A DNA stretch of 64,000 bases from Terriglobales bacterium (GCA_025462725.1 JAOAPE010000012.1:607942-671941), one strand, 5' to 3'; shown: positions 50,901 to 61,505, numbered from the stretch's first letter. Notes: generated by a model not told the origin, from the sequence alone. Numbers and translations are program-made.

Positions 50901-52169
50901 CTAATTCTTCGCTGAGGGCGCGCGATTTGCGGCAGCCCTTGCCAGACTGGCTTTTCTTGCCTGACGTGGGGAGAAGACCTCCACACGATTGCGGCCGAGG
51001 TGCTTGGCGTTGTAAAGGGCCTTGTCGGCCGCGGCAATGACCTCGTACACATCTTGATAGCTGTTCGCCGGTTCAGAGACGCCGATGCTCACAGTCACTG
51101 ATGTCTCGACACGTGAGGGATGACGTCCGCGAGCCCCGGTGGTACGACGCTCTTCACGCTCTCGAGTACTTCGGGAAGGGCCGCGAGCTACGAATACATC
51201 TTCTTCGATGGAGCGCCGCATTTCCTCGGCATAGTATTTGCAATCTTCGAGGGTACTTTCAGGGAAGAGCAGCGCAAATTCTTCGCCCCCGCAGCGGTAT
51301 GCCGACCCGCCCCCGCCGACTTTTGATAACAGCGCGGCGACCTTCCGAAGGACTTGGTCTCCTGTCTCGTGTCCGAAGGTGTCATTGAATTTCTTGAAGT
51401 GATCCACGTCAACGATCGCGATTCCATAGACAGCGCCCAGACCGGCCAGCGCTTCATTGAATGCTCGACGGCCGGGAAGTCCGGTGAGTTCGTCGTGATA
51501 CGCGATCCAGTGCGAGCGTTCGATGACGGCAATGGCGACCGCAAGACCCGAGACTGCTATGTAAGCTTCAGGAATACCGCGGTCGCGCAGAGTCATTGAA
51601 AGAGGTACGAGCGCCCAAGCCAAACCCGCACCGACGGCGTCAGGAGAGTAAATGAAGCGGCACAGCAACAGGGTGAGGCTTAATGCGAAGATCAGTTCCA
51701 GCGGACCAATGCTGGCGAAGGACAAATCGAGATGTTTGCCGGCGATGGTGGAGAACATCGCAGTCTCCCAGCGAGACAAAGCGGTGAAGCTTGTCCATTG
51801 CACGGCCATGAATCCCAGCCACCACGTGACTGCTTGCCAATCAAAGAAGACGTCTTCGACAAGCAGCAGCAGAGCGAAGTTGCAGGCGACTAGTGCAGCT
51901 GCGCATCTGTTCACCGCGACATCCGCCAAAGCAAATTGGATGAACGCCAGATAACAGGCCAGCGATGCCGCTGCCATGAATCCGCGGAGCGAGTGTAAGC
52001 GAGGCGCGAGCAGGATGCATCCGGCAAGGATTGCCATGCACAGCAATTTGGCGCTTTGGTGAAATTCAGCAGGTATCGGCGCGAACGCCAGCGCCACCGT
52101 TCCAATGATTACAAGCAGCCCATTGGGAAAAATGAGCTGTCGAAACGCCGATTGTGAACGATTGCGCAC
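50901..52169 (-). CDS. Membrane-bound diguanylate cyclase (GGDEF)
   Basis: 422 residues from a GTG start. About seven membrane helices occupy residues 10-220 and form a sensor of unrecognised type. A GGDEF domain follows (about 235-400), with DELTGLPGRRAFNEAL, DVDHFKKFNDTFGHETGDQVLRKVA and the active-site variant YRCGGEEFALLFPE. GGEEF is catalytically competent in characterised enzymes, so c-di-GMP synthesis is expected. The residues five before GGEEF do not form the RxxD inhibitory site, so product feedback at the classical site is probably missing. A long charged loop separates the last strands. It is flanked by sigma and ABC operons but not overlapped. Confidence 0.9.
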   Translation of the reverse strand: MRNRSQSAFRQLIFPNGLLVIIGTVALAFAPIPAEFHQSAKLLCMAILAGCILLAPRLHSLRGFMAAASLACYLAFIQFALADVAVNRCAAALVACNFALLLLVEDVFFDWQAVTWWLGFMAVQWTSFTALSRWETAMFSTIAGKHLDLSFASIGPLELIFALSLTLLLCRFIYSPDAVGAGLAWALVPLSMTLRDRGIPEAYIAVSGLAVAIAVIERSHWIAYHDELTGLPGRRAFNEALAGLGAVYGIAIVDVDHFKKFNDTFGHETGDQVLRKVAALLSKVGGGGSAYRCGGEEFALLFPESTLEDCKYYAEEMRRSIEEDVFVARGPSRSTREREERRTTGARGRHPSRVETSVTVSIGVSEPANSYQDVYEVIAAADKALYNAKHLGRNRVEVFSPRQARKASLARAAANRAPSAKN

Positions 52170-52230
52170 CTACCCGCAGCATATCGCGGCGAATCAAAGA
52201 AGCGTGAGTGACAGGGTGGGTACCCGCGCA

Positions 52231-53100
52231 CTATTCCTTGCTGTAACTGATTTCCATAAAACGCGCGGTGTAAGCGGCCACAGTCAAGACGAAGATCACT
52301 AACAGGAGTAATCCTGTAACCGCGACTGCCGGCACAACAGGCTCGGCGACAACAGTGAACAAAGCCATAAGCCCCTGTGGCGGGACTTCTACCGGGAAAA
52401 GATTCTTAAGATAAAAGGTGATGCTCAGTTTCTGAAGGAACGACGGCAATACGCCGCTGATCATCTCCCATCCAAAAATAAATGCGCCGGGAATGATGGG
52501 GTTCTTGAACACCAGGCTGAAAGCGAGGAACAATGCGCCATAACCCATACATGCAAGGGTCGTGATTAAAAGATAGCTGACCAATTGGCTGAGTCCGGGA
52601 CCTTCAAAGACGAAGCGCTCTCCGCGCGCCCCGAAGTGCCCATACATGAACATGAATGAGAGCACCACTCCCAATCCAAACAGAAGAGACGCAGTGATCA
52701 CGCCGGCAACATACTTGCCGACGATGAGCAACTCTCTCCTGAGCGGGGCTAAAAAGTAATAGTGGAGACTCTTTTGTACGATCTCCCCGCGAATGAGCCA
52801 GGTGAAAGTGCCTAGGCAGCCGAAGAAAATGCCAAGGCGCAAATAAAAGAGTTGCACGATGCCGGCCAAGATCTGCGTATCTTGCTCGATGCTGCAGCGA
52901 CGACCGCCGCGGCTTTCAAGAGCATGAATCCCGATTATGACAACCGGAGCAAACGCGAGGAAATACATTCCCAATCCCCGCCGAGTCAAGAAATTTCGCG
53001 AAAGCTCGATTTTTACGATATTGATCAATTGGCGTATGCGCCGTTGCCAATCTACTGCAGGAGTTGTCCCGACGAATTCCGTCGTAGGCGAGGCGCTCAT
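52231..53100 (-). CDS. ABC-2-type transporter permease
   Basis: 289 residues. A cytoplasmic N-terminal helix ([26 protein letters not shown]) leads into about six membrane helices, the ABC-2 permease layout, with a segment [34 protein letters not shown] typical of ABC-2 exporters. It pairs with the ATPase gene that overlaps its start by 4 bp. It is the last gene of the sigma/FecR/ABC operon. The cargo is unknown. Confidence 0.85.
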   Translation of the reverse strand: MSASPTTEFVGTTPAVDWQRRIRQLINIVKIELSRNFLTRRGLGMYFLAFAPVVIIGIHALESRGGRRCSIEQDTQILAGIVQLFYLRLGIFFGCLGTFTWLIRGEIVQKSLHYYFLAPLRRELLIVGKYVAGVITASLLFGLGVVLSFMFMYGHFGARGERFVFEGPGLSQLVSYLLITTLACMGYGALFLAFSLVFKNPIIPGAFIFGWEMISGVLPSFLQKLSITFYLKNLFPVEVPPQGLMALFTVVAEPVVPAVAVTGLLLLVIFVLTVAAYTARFMEISYSKE

Positions 53101-54050
53101 ATAGAGTCTCCATCGGTTCCGATCAGGTATTGGTAGACGGAGTTCACGTCGTCGTCCGCCGGGGCGACGGCCTCGAGTTCCACATCGCCGGAGCGCACGA
53201 TCTGGTTCAGCAAGAGATAAAAATTGTCGACATCGCGAGTGCGAACCAAGAGTCCTTTTCCGTCATTGTGCAGCTTTGCTTCCACCGCATGATCCAAGGC
53301 GAAGATGCGCGACGCGACAATCGAAGGATTGCTACACCGCACCATAATCTGCATCGGATGCTCGGTAACGTCGCTACGAACACTGTGGATCGCTCCTTCC
53401 GCCACGACATAGCCGCTGCTGAGCAGAATCACTTGGTCGGATATGCGGTTGACCTCATGCAGAATGTGGCTGGAGATAATGACGTGCAGCCCTTCTTTGC
53501 CGATGGATTCGAACAAGGCCATTGTTTCCGCGCGGGCCATCGGATCAAGACCGTTGAGGGGTTCATCGAGGATCAGCACAGTCGGATGATGCGCGATTGC
53601 TTGCGCCAGACGGATACGCTGGCGCATCCCCTTGCTGTAAGCAGCAACTTTGCGATGCGCGGCTTCTACAAGGTTGACGCGTTCGATCGCCTCCATTGCG
53701 AGTTGGTACGCTTTCGCGTCATCCATTCCATGGAGTCGTAATGCGGTGTTCACCAATCCAAATCCTGTAATGCCCTTGGGGAAGGAATCGAACTGTGAGC
53801 AGTATCCCACCATTGAGAAAAAAGCTTCCGGATCGTCCGGCGTGATTCCGCAGACGCTCAATTTTCCTTCCGTAGGACGAATGAGCCCCGTGACCAAATT
53901 CATGAGCGTGGTCTTGCCGGAACCATTGGGCCCGACGAGGCTAGTCACTCCCGGAGGAATGTTAAGGTTGACCCGGTTCACTCCCAATACTTCTCCGTAG
54001 AACTTGGAGACGTTATCGAAAACAATTTCGCGATTAGGATTGGAGGTCAT
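53097..54050 (-). CDS. ABC transporter ATP-binding protein (second pair)
   Basis: 317 residues from ATG 54050, which overlaps the preceding permease stop (ATGA); the open frame further upstream lies inside the permease gene and is ignored. Walker [14 protein letters not shown] is near residue 40, the Q-loop region [12 protein letters not shown] near 84, signature [15 protein letters not shown] near 140 and Walker [14 protein letters not shown] near 161. A C-terminal domain of about 90 residues follows, as in CcmA-type ABC-2 export ATPases. It powers the adjacent permease. Confidence 0.92.
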   Translation of the reverse strand: MTSNPNREIVFDNVSKFYGEVLGVNRVNLNIPPGVTSLVGPNGSGKTTLMNLVTGLIRPTEGKLSVCGITPDDPEAFFSMVGYCSQFDSFPKGITGFGLVNTALRLHGMDDAKAYQLAMEAIERVNLVEAAHRKVAAYSKGMRQRIRLAQAIAHHPTVLILDEPLNGLDPMARAETMALFESIGKEGLHVIISSHILHEVNRISDQVILLSSGYVVAEGAIHSVRSDVTEHPMQIMVRCSNPSIVASRIFALDHAVEAKLHNDGKGLLVRTRDVDNFYLLLNQIVRSGDVELEAVAPADDDVNSVYQYLIGTDGDSI

Positions 54051-54931
54051 CGCACTACCTCGCGGGCTTTCAACTTGCGGTTGAGCATCAGCAGGCAAAA
54101 TGACGTGAAGCTTAGCAGTATCGCCCAAGCAGCCCAAGATGGTAGATCGCCAGCGCCACCGCGGAACCTGGAATTCATTGGTACTTGAAAGAGATCGAGC
54201 CACACCAACTGAATGGCCGCGGGAAGATTAAAGATCTTGCCCCACTTGGTGCGGAGGATCTCATTCACCGCTTCGCCGAATCCGGCGAGAGCGAAGAACA
54301 CACCGAGCATGAGAGCGGTTGCTGAAAGCTTCCACTTGATCCATGCGGAGAAGGCCAAGGCCATCAAAGAGAGCAGGGCGATCCAGATGAACGAGCCCAA
54401 TATCAATGAGCCGGCGATCCAGTACGATTTCGAAAACCATGTCCAATCGGCCAAGTCTGCCTGAACGGCGAACAATAGCAGTCCGGGTATCCAAGTGACT
54501 AAGGAGAGCAACGCGCCCAAAACGGTAAATTTGCCGAGAACATATTCAGTGCGAGAAAAAGGCCGCGCGAGATAAAGCGGTAAAGCATCATTCGACAGAT
54601 CGGCGGAGATGAGTCCCGGGCCTACCCAGGCCGCGAGTATGAAACACAGCAGTCCCTGAAAACGGAGGAACTTTTCGAAGAAGCCATTATCGATTTTTAA
54701 AAAGACTTCGGTTCCCTTCATCTGGAGCATGGCCTGTGCCAGGGGATTGTGACTGAAATAAATCGCGGCCAAGAACAACAGCGTAGGAATATTGCAGGCG
54801 ACGAAGAATGCCAACAGAAAGCGCGAGTCGAACAGCGAACTGTAGGCGTAGCGCGGCAGAATGAGGAATCGCGTCTTCTCAGACGTGTAGCGACCGGCGT
54901 AAGGACGATAGACCCGCTTGTTAACTGACAT
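54047..54931 (-). CDS. ABC-2-type transporter permease (first pair)
   Basis: 294 residues with about six membrane helices. It has a cytoplasmic N-terminus ([23 protein letters not shown]) and the motif [32 protein letters not shown], a hallmark of ABC-2 permeases in which a loop contacts the ATPase. It overlaps the upstream ATPase gene by 11 bp and the downstream ATPase by 4 bp. Two unequal ATPase/permease pairs in one operon suggest either one heteromeric exporter or two related ones. Confidence 0.85.
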   Translation of the reverse strand: MSVNKRVYRPYAGRYTSEKTRFLILPRYAYSSLFDSRFLLAFFVACNIPTLLFLAAIYFSHNPLAQAMLQMKGTEVFLKIDNGFFEKFLRFQGLLCFILAAWVGPGLISADLSNDALPLYLARPFSRTEYVLGKFTVLGALLSLVTWIPGLLLFAVQADLADWTWFSKSYWIAGSLILGSFIWIALLSLMALAFSAWIKWKLSATALMLGVFFALAGFGEAVNEILRTKWGKIFNLPAAIQLVWLDLFQVPMNSRFRGGAGDLPSWAAWAILLSFTSFCLLMLNRKLKAREVVR

Positions 54932-55877
54932 TGCTTTGCGCTTTCATTTTCTCCGGTTGGAATTTCCCATCCATTGCACGGAGGAAGATGTCTTCAAGTG
55001 AATCTTTGCGGTAGTTGATCTTGCGAATCTGAACCGAGAACTGTGCCGCGGTGTTATAGAGCTGGCGCATCTCCACGCTGGGCGGCAGTACTAATTTGGC
55101 GCGTCCGTTGCTGAACCAAGCGCACTCGCAGCCAAGCTGTTCTATGGCGCTAGAAAATTCTTCCTTCGCGCCCACCGTTTCCATCTCAATGAACTTTCGG
55201 TTGGATCGTCGCTCTTCATCAAGATTGCAATAGGCGGCGATCTTGCCGTCGCGGAGTATCAGCGCTTCTTCACAACACTCTTCGACGTCGCGCAATAGAT
55301 GCGACGAGAGGATCAGATACATTCCCGGGGTATCGCGGATCTCACGGATGAGATTGATCATGCGTTGACGGGCTGGGGGATCGAGACCGTTAGTGGGCTC
55401 GTCCAAAAACAGAAGCTGTGGGCCGTGGACGATCGCTTGTGCCAGCTTTGCCATCTGTTTCATGCCCAAAGAATAGGTGCCAAGCTTTCGGTAGCGCGCT
55501 TCGCCCAGGCCGACATAGAAGAACGCTTCATGCGTGCGCTCCATCGCCTCGTTTGCCGGCAAGCCGGAAATTTCCGCCATGTAGCGGACGAAGCCAACGC
55601 CAGTCATGTCAGAGATAAAGGAATCGCTTTCCGGCATGTACCCGATTACGCGGCGGAGTTCCTTTGCATGCGTGCGAATGTCTTTGCCGAAAATGCGGGC
55701 AGTGCCGCTGAGAGGTGGGTGAAACCCAAGCAAGGTATTGATCAGAGTGGATTTGCCGGAGCCGTTTGGCCCCAGCAACCCGATCGCGCGTCCTTTTAAG
55801 GAGGCTTTCAGGTTGCTGAGGATCAGTCTTTTCCCCAACTGGACACTCAGGTCTTCTAACTCGATCACTGATTGCAT
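54921..55877 (-). CDS. ABC transporter ATP-binding protein (first pair)
   Basis: 318 residues. Walker [17 protein letters not shown] is near residue 36, [15 protein letters not shown] near 80, signature [15 protein letters not shown] near 134 and Walker [20 protein letters not shown] near 154. The C-terminal extension (225-305) is of the ABC-2 export type. The gene begins 8 bp after the FecR-like gene, tying transport to the sigma/FecR signalling pair. Confidence 0.92.
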   Translation of the reverse strand: MQSVIELEDLSVQLGKRLILSNLKASLKGRAIGLLGPNGSGKSTLINTLLGFHPPLSGTARIFGKDIRTHAKELRRVIGYMPESDSFISDMTGVGFVRYMAEISGLPANEAMERTHEAFFYVGLGEARYRKLGTYSLGMKQMAKLAQAIVHGPQLLFLDEPTNGLDPPARQRMINLIREIRDTPGMYLILSSHLLRDVEECCEEALILRDGKIAAYCNLDEERRSNRKFIEMETVGAKEEFSSAIEQLGCECAWFSNGRAKLVLPPSVEMRQLYNTAAQFSVQIRKINYRKDSLEDIFLRAMDGKFQPEKMKAQSNVS

Positions 55878-55885
55878 GCTCCGTG

Positions 55886-58516
55886 TTACGGATTAGTACC
55901 ACGCTGAGTTCCAAAAGACTTGGGTAAAAGTTGTGACAGAGCGAAGTTATTTACGTCGAAACCAAACAGCCTGCTCGTGGTGGCGATCTCGATGCGGTCA
56001 GTGTCGCCGTACACGCACAAGAGGCTAGGCCGCGCGTTGGAGACGATGGTCTGCAGCGATTGCGCCTGGCTTCCGGTCAACTGATCGCCTATCGCACCGG
56101 CTACGCTGGCAAGGTTCTGATACATGATCCCTGATGCGTTCGTGTGCTGGTCCTTGGGGAGCAGTGCCGCGAATCCGTTGGAGCGGGAAAGTGAAACGCC
56201 ACTCTCGCGGACCTTGAGAGCCTTCAAGAGCAGTGCATGCGAAGGCGCCGCAACCAGGTAACCGGAAGCGAAGGTGTAATGAAGCTCCATCGGATTCACC
56301 GGGTTGGCGGACTTGAGCATATAGAAGCTGCGAGAGTCCTCGTCGGTCTGTTGCAGCGTCACTCCAGGTTGATTGTGCAAAGCAGCTTTGTCGTTGATGT
56401 CCTGCACAATGAGCTGGAGCGTCGATTGCAACTTGGTCTGGTTGTTCACTTCGACAATGAACTTCCATGCGGGAGTCGGCAGCACTGGGCCATCCAACGC
56501 CACGGCAAAGTCTCCGCCCAGCGTTGCGGCGAGTTCGTCGCGGAGATCAAACTTCATCTCCGATTGGAACTTTGCCCGTTCACCGTCCACATTTCCGCCG
56601 CCACCTTGAATCATGGCGTAGATGTCATCCACCATCGCGGCAGGCGACTTCATCGTTGCGGCGGCAGCGACGACTGCGTCAGGTGAGACGAAGTCGAGCG
56701 ATCCGATCCCCGATGGTGCAGCCAGCCAAGATGCGATTCCGGTGCGCTGTCCGCTGAAAGTCATGGCTGCGCGATTATCTACTTGGCCGTCCTGCTCACG
56801 CCGCTTAACAACGAGATGTCTGGCTTGCGCGAATCCGGACTTCTGGAATGCAGAGCTCGTGTTTGGTTGCGTTCCGGCGCGGCGGGCGCGCAGGGAGTCG
56901 AACACGATCATCTTCTCTAGGTCAGCGGCGAACAAGAGTCCCGCGCCTTCCTGATAGGAGGCGGAAATTGCTTGTCCGAAGGATGAAGCGGCGAAGCCGG
57001 TGTTGCCTTCAGCTCTGCGATTCAGGAAGTTCTGCAATGCTTGGCCGTCGCTGGATGCCACCAGCAAATCTGAGCCTGCCATGATGATGATGTTCCCCGG
57101 TGCGACTCCGGCGGCTGACCCGGTCTCATCGATGACGGTAATCTTCTGTTTCTGCTCAGCTGTGATTGCGGAGCCGGCAAGTTCAGCTTGTAGGAAATCT
57201 TTGACTCCGGGGCGAGTGACTTGTGACGCAACTATCATGGCCGGCCCTTTGCCGTTGCCGGCAGGGACGAGCATGACAACTACTTCATCGCCTAGATATT
57301 TGCTGAGCGTGTGGATACGCTGAATCATCTCCTGGAACTTGGCTTCTTCTTTTCCAAGTCCGTTGGATTGCCACCACTGACGCAGCACATCGCTATCGCG
57401 AAGCTGGTCTTGGAACAAGCGGTTGGCTTCGGCGAGCGCTTCTCCGTAGTTCGGGATGCTGGCATAGATCAGCGTCTGTTCAGGAGCGACTGGCAGGATT
57501 GCGCTGTTGTAGCGGAGTCCCGGCGTAGTCACGCCTTCCAATTTCTTCTGCAGCTTGGAAAATTCAGCGAGCAGAGCGAGATGCTGTTCGCGGTTCTCGC
57601 TCCACGCAATCTCATTCTCGATCGGCACTTCGCCCATGGCGGCGTTGGTGGCCACCTGATCGCCAGAGTGGAGAACGCTCTCGGTTCCGTTGTCATCAAC
57701 GTGGACTTCGCCCTCGATGACGGAGACGCGCGAGCCCATCATGCCGCTGTCAACAGAGAAAACGGTTCCGACCACCGAGACCTTGCAGGCGTTGGTGGCG
57801 ACATAGAGGTGTCCGTTGTGTTGCTTTGCAGCCTGCACGATGATGTTTCCGCGGCCGAGATGAATTGTGGTTGCACGGCGTCGCGCGGTCACCGAGAATT
57901 CTGCGCGCTCATTTACCTCAACTACGGAGCCGTCAAACAATTTCACAACTGCATGTGAGCCATAGCCAGTGCGGATGACATCGCCTTCGTTCAATTCGCG
58001 TCCTGGCAAGAGCGGCTGTTCGGAATTGGAGGCAATGAGATACACAGGGCCAGTCACTGCTTGCACAGTCGCGCGATTTCCCGGGAGTGGGGCATAGAAG
58101 TAATTCGCCACCAGTACCGAGACTCCCAGGGTGAAGAACAACATCGCGGCAACTGCCATGCGGCGGACATCCCAGAAGTTACCGCCAACAACGTCAGTGG
58201 TCTGCGGTGCCCACTTGGCAGGAATCCGTGAAAGTTCCATATGCTGGATCTTTCTGCAGGCGATACAGTCGCGCAGGTGGTCTTCAACGATCATCTCGCG
58301 CTCGACGGAGAGTTCCGGCGTGCCCAGCATAGGCAAGAGCGCCTGAATGTCAGCACATCCCTCGATCTTCGTCGAAACATTATTCGGGGCCTGCCCGCTG
58401 AGCTTGCTCCAAACGCGGTCAGAGGCGGCACGCATTTCGGCTTCAGGAGCCTCATCGCGGCGCACTGCCTGAATAGCGTCTTCAAGCGTCTTCGGATTGT
58501 TCTTGTCGTTGGTCAT
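55886..58516 (-). CDS. Large membrane zinc-finger/FecR protein, probable anti-sigma factor
   Basis: 876 residues. An N-terminal anti-sigma-type zinc motif (Cys54, then [11 protein letters not shown] near 82-92) is followed by one membrane helix ([23 protein letters not shown], about 118-140). Next comes a FecR domain ([70 protein letters not shown]; about 160-290). A long C-terminal region of 550 residues has repeated features ([53 protein letters not shown]) resembling DUF3352-type proteins. The gene overlaps the sigma gene by 4 bp, so it is likely the membrane-spanning regulator of that sigma. The combined architecture is uncommon. Confidence 0.82.
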   Translation of the reverse strand: MTNDKNNPKTLEDAIQAVRRDEAPEAEMRAASDRVWSKLSGQAPNNVSTKIEGCADIQALLPMLGTPELSVEREMIVEDHLRDCIACRKIQHMELSRIPAKWAPQTTDVVGGNFWDVRRMAVAAMLFFTLGVSVLVANYFYAPLPGNRATVQAVTGPVYLIASNSEQPLLPGRELNEGDVIRTGYGSHAVVKLFDGSVVEVNERAEFSVTARRRATTIHLGRGNIIVQAAKQHNGHLYVATNACKVSVVGTVFSVDSGMMGSRVSVIEGEVHVDDNGTESVLHSGDQVATNAAMGEVPIENEIAWSENREQHLALLAEFSKLQKKLEGVTTPGLRYNSAILPVAPEQTLIYASIPNYGEALAEANRLFQDQLRDSDVLRQWWQSNGLGKEEAKFQEMIQRIHTLSKYLGDEVVVMLVPAGNGKGPAMIVASQVTRPGVKDFLQAELAGSAITAEQKQKITVIDETGSAAGVAPGNIIIMAGSDLLVASSDGQALQNFLNRRAEGNTGFAASSFGQAISASYQEGAGLLFAADLEKMIVFDSLRARRAGTQPNTSSAFQKSGFAQARHLVVKRREQDGQVDNRAAMTFSGQRTGIASWLAAPSGIGSLDFVSPDAVVAAAATMKSPAAMVDDIYAMIQGGGGNVDGERAKFQSEMKFDLRDELAATLGGDFAVALDGPVLPTPAWKFIVEVNNQTKLQSTLQLIVQDINDKAALHNQPGVTLQQTDEDSRSFYMLKSANPVNPMELHYTFASGYLVAAPSHALLLKALKVRESGVSLSRSNGFAALLPKDQHTNASGIMYQNLASVAGAIGDQLTGSQAQSLQTIVSNARPSLLCVYGDTDRIEIATTSRLFGFDVNNFALSQLLPKSFGTQRGTNP

Positions 58517-59046
58517 CTGCGTTCTCCCATCTGGGAATTGAAGTCCTTTTGCAATTGCTTGCGAATACGAAAGAGTGTGATCGCCACAACACCTTGAGAG
58601 GTCTTCATCATCCGCGCGATCTCGCGGTTGTCATAGTCCTCAAGGTAGCGAAGAGCAAACATCTCCGCGTGCCGTGGATTCAACTTTGCCAAAGCGCTTC
58701 TCAGCCAGGTGCGCAGGCCGAGGTCGTCATGCTTAGCGCCGGATGTGACCATGTCAGCTTCTGCCAATGGTTCCAGCCGGGCGGCTTGGCGCATGCGCAA
58801 AAGATCTAACGAGGAATTCACCGCGGCGCGGTAGAGATAGCTCTTGAGGTTATCCACCTCAACGAGATCATCTTCGCGTCGGGCGAGACGGAGGAACACA
58901 GTCTGAAGGACATCTTCCGCATCTGCGGCGCTGCCGGTGACGCGGTAGGCTGCCCGGTAAACCGTTGTCCGATGCGCCCGGAAAGCGGATTCCAGATCGT
59001 CTTCGTTCTTTGTCCGGTTAGGTACTTCTGCCAAGGCGCTCAACAA
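58513..59046 (-). CDS. ECF RNA polymerase sigma factor (second module)
   Basis: 177 residues from a TTG start with AAGGTGA upstream. Region 2 is LESAFRAHRTTVYRAAYRVTGSAADAEDVLQTVFLRLARRED (about 19-60) with NLKSYLYRAAVNSSLDLLR, and region 4 is ALAKLNPRHAEMFALRYLEDYDNREIARMMKTSQGVVAITLFRIRKQLQKD (about 118-168). It is the first gene of a six-gene operon in which successive genes overlap or lie within 8 bp: sigma, FecR-like, ATPase, permease, ATPase, permease. It probably drives its own operon in response to an envelope cue. Confidence 0.93.
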   Translation of the reverse strand: MLSALAEVPNRTKNEDDLESAFRAHRTTVYRAAYRVTGSAADAEDVLQTVFLRLARREDDLVEVDNLKSYLYRAAVNSSLDLLRMRQAARLEPLAEADMVTSGAKHDDLGLRTWLRSALAKLNPRHAEMFALRYLEDYDNREIARMMKTSQGVVAITLFRIRKQLQKDFNSQMGERR

Positions 59047-59150
59047 AGTTCACCTTTCGTTCTTCTCTTGCATACAGATAACGTGTGGGAGAGCAGGATT
59101 ATTAACAACTATGCAGGAAAATACGATGGCAGGGAAGAAAAGGTTCGGAA

Positions 59151-59549
59151 TTACCGCAAAGAATAGAGATAAGTGGCTATATCTTTGCTGTCTTTCTCTG
59201 AGACACCCATGTCCGGCATGGCGGTTCGGGGCTCGACATCATGCGGTTTTTCGATCCAATGGATAAGACTTGTAGGGTTGTTGGGGACTTCGCCGGCGAT
59301 GAAGGAGCGGTTCGCGAACTTGTCCAACGAAGGTCCAACCGTGGCATTTGCGCCGGGAACGCCGGGGATTGTGTGACAGGCTTTGCAGCCGTATCGCTGG
59401 ATGGCTTCACGCCCCGCGTGAGGGTCTCCACCCACGATTTCCACTGCAGTGCGAAAGTTTTTTGCCTCTGTATATTGAGCGCACCCGGCGGCGAAGAGCA
59501 GCATGAAGCTCGCGAGCATGGCCGAAACTATGGCAATCCTATACTTCAC
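59151..59549 (-). CDS. Cytochrome c-type lipoprotein
   Basis: 132 residues from GTG 59549 with AGGAGCAAAA upstream; it overlaps the end of ctaG by 11 bp. The signal peptide ends in a lipobox (LLFAAGC), so it is probably a membrane-anchored lipoprotein. A single haem c site, YGCKACHTIPG, is near residue 52, and the distal Met ligand is in TAMPDMGVS near 110. Proximity to the caa3 oxidase genes suggests that it passes electrons to the oxidase. Confidence 0.9.
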   Translation of the reverse strand: MKYRIAIVSAMLASFMLLFAAGCAQYTEAKNFRTAVEIVGGDPHAGREAIQRYGCKACHTIPGVPGANATVGPSLDKFANRSFIAGEVPNNPTSLIHWIEKPHDVEPRTAMPDMGVSEKDSKDIATYLYSLR

Positions 59550-60495
59550 TTTTGCTCCTTTCCGCACTGTTCGACAGTGTTGCCAGTTCGGTGAACCGGA
59601 GGCGACGATCAGATTCACTTAGCCATGCTGCGAACAATCCGAGACCAACGGCGATGAAAACAAGCCCGCCGGGAACCCACATAATGAGTCCGCCGAGTTG
59701 CTGGTCTTCAAGCGGAGTCAATCCCCACGCCGCGGTGCGCCCAGCATAGATCGGATACCAGACTTCGCGACCAAAGGTCAGCAGAGCGCCGAGGATGCTG
59801 GTATGAATGGCGGTCGTGAAAACGTAGACGACGGAAATCCCGTAGCTCATTCGACCAAAGCGGCCATGAATGAGCGTCCACCAGAAAAGTAGCGCTGTTC
59901 CGAGGAAGCTCGTGTGTTGGATTGCGTGTGCTAACTCGCTTTGCAATGTCGCTTGATAAAGGACAGGAAGATGCCATCCCCAAACAGCTACGCCGTGGAT
60001 GATCCAAACGGCGAGTGGGCCTGTAATGGCAATCCAACTCCGGCGAATGGCGGGACGTTTGAAGAATTCGCCGATGCTTTCTCGCCAAGCGAACGGTAAG
60101 GCCCAAAGAAATGGCACCATCGGTTGCGACATCACCAACAAGGGAGCGGCGATGAGCATCAAGACTTCGTGCTGTCCCATGTGCGCGGAAAACAATACTG
60201 AGCCGAGCTTGTGCAAAGGTGAGACGAGCGCGAAGACCAGTGCCAACCATCCGGCCGCAAAAGATGCAATCTGCCAGGATTTGATATTCCGTTCCGAGCG
60301 CGCGCGCATGCGCATAACCCCTAGCGCATACAGAACCAGTGACACTATTAACATGAAGATGATCAGGGGATCCCAAGTCCATGCTCGAAGCAGATCATCT
60401 CGATGCAAGATTTCGCTTTCTCCTCCGGTGTGCGCGAAAACAGGAGTGCAAGATGAGAGGACCATTAATAGCGGGATTGGCACCAGTCTCTTCAT
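59539..60495 (-). CDS. ctaG: Cytochrome c oxidase assembly protein, CtaG/caa3_CtaG family
   Basis: 318 residues. A signal peptide-like N-terminus (LVPIPLLMVLSSCTPVFAH) is followed by about seven membrane helices. Family signatures are DDLLRAWTWDPLIIFMLIVSLVLYALG, HMGQHEVLMLIAAPLLVMSQPM near residue 110, WGWHLPVLYQATLQSELAHAIQHTSFLGTALLFWW and YPIYAGRTAAWGLTPLEDQQLGGLIMWVPGG. Members insert copper during assembly of caa3-type oxidases. It lies in the oxidase operon, 3 bp after the small membrane protein. Confidence 0.93.
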   Translation of the reverse strand: MKRLVPIPLLMVLSSCTPVFAHTGGESEILHRDDLLRAWTWDPLIIFMLIVSLVLYALGVMRMRARSERNIKSWQIASFAAGWLALVFALVSPLHKLGSVLFSAHMGQHEVLMLIAAPLLVMSQPMVPFLWALPFAWRESIGEFFKRPAIRRSWIAITGPLAVWIIHGVAVWGWHLPVLYQATLQSELAHAIQHTSFLGTALLFWWTLIHGRFGRMSYGISVVYVFTTAIHTSILGALLTFGREVWYPIYAGRTAAWGLTPLEDQQLGGLIMWVPGGLVFIAVGLGLFAAWLSESDRRLRFTELATLSNSAERSKSEV

Positions 60496-60498
60496 GGT

Positions 60499-60876
60499 TC
60501 AATCACAAGGACTCAGCAAGAATCTCGGGATGGCTTGCGCAATGACCAATATTGAGAAACCGACGCAGAGGACGAGTCCTGAAATCGCCATGAAGCGGCT
60601 ACGATCAAGAACTCCTCCCGCCTCTTGATCAGCCTGCTCAGGAAGTTTGGCGAACACGGTCCATGCCTGCGTCGCCCCCACTGCGATCAGACACAACGCG
60701 AACAATCCCATCAGGTGCAGAATAATGACGTGTCCGGTGGAGCAGGAATGTTGCGTCATCGCGTAACTCACGACTTCGTCCAGCGCAAATGCTACCGGGC
60801 CGGCGAGAATGCCCGCCCAAAGTGCACAATCGCGACGTGCAGAATTCTGCAGTAGAGGGTTTGAACGCTCGGCCAT
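60499..60876 (-). CDS. Small membrane protein in the oxidase operon
   Basis: 125 residues, with three predicted helices (LWAGILAGPVAFALDEVVSYA, VIILHLMGLFALCLIAVGATQAW and FMAISGLVLCVGFSILVIAQAIPRFLL). Its start overlaps the subunit III stop by one base (TAATG), and it sits where many caa3 operons encode subunit IV (CtaF). The sequence does not look like a classical subunit IV. It may be an accessory or assembly subunit. Confidence 0.65.
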   Translation of the reverse strand: MAERSNPLLQNSARRDCALWAGILAGPVAFALDEVVSYAMTQHSCSTGHVIILHLMGLFALCLIAVGATQAWTVFAKLPEQADQEAGGVLDRSRFMAISGLVLCVGFSILVIAQAIPRFLLSPCD

Positions 60877-61505
60877 TACAAAATCCTCGGCACAATATAG
60901 ATGACGAAGTAGATCGGAATCCAGGTCAGCAGGACGAAGTACCAGTACTCGCCATTCTCGGAGATATCCATAAAGCGCCTGCCCTCGACGGGATCGCGGA
61001 ATGAAAGAGCGGTCAGAACGAAAGTGTCAAAGGCATCTGTGACGAGATGAACAGTGTGCAACCCAAGCAGCATCCATATGGCGGAGCCGTAGGCGTTGCT
61101 ATCCCAACCGCAATTCAAAGAAGGGAACTCGAATACGCGGAGAGCCATGTTGATCAGCGCAACGGCGCTCATGATTAGGAGACCAATGCGAGATTTCGCA
61201 ACATCGCCTTTTTCCGCGGCCTTCTTCGTCCACTGATTGGGAAAGGCACTCAGCAGAAAGACGATCAAGTTCAGCGTGCCAAACGTGAGTGCCGGATTAG
61301 AAACTCCCGGAGGCCAATCTGTAGTGCGTGTTCGCAAGAAAAAGTACGTTGCGATCAAGATGGCAAACATTGTGCCTTCTATCGCCATCATGCCGACTGT
61401 ACCCAGCCAAATCAGGCTGCGATGCCCGAAGACGACGTCTGGAAGTACTGAGACATCCAGGGCAATGCGATCGCGCGGATGGCTCGTGTTTGACCCGGTG
61501 CCCAT
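60876..61505 (-). CDS. coxC: Cytochrome c oxidase subunit III
   Basis: 209 residues from ATG 61505, which shares one base with the subunit I stop. It has about five membrane helices and the family features LIWLGTVGMMAIEGTMFAILIATYFFLRTRTTDWPP, the helix GTLNLIVFLLSAFPNQWTKKAAEKG, WMLLGLHTVHLVTDAFDTF with the lipid-binding His, and NGEYWYFVLLTWIPIYFVIYIVPRI. In the family, HG/E residues in subunit III help proton uptake. Five helices rather than seven is normal for bacterial caa3 and related oxidases. Confidence 0.92.
   Translation of the reverse strand: MGTGSNTSHPRDRIALDVSVLPDVVFGHRSLIWLGTVGMMAIEGTMFAILIATYFFLRTRTTDWPPGVSNPALTFGTLNLIVFLLSAFPNQWTKKAAEKGDVAKSRIGLLIMSAVALINMALRVFEFPSLNCGWDSNAYGSAIWMLLGLHTVHLVTDAFDTFVLTALSFRDPVEGRRFMDISENGEYWYFVLLTWIPIYFVIYIVPRIL

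Noticed and set aside
53097-54203. A 51-residue N-terminal extension of the second ABC ATPase
   Set aside because: It lies inside the upstream permease gene. The ATG at 54050 overlaps the permease stop in the usual ATGA manner and starts the ABC fold.
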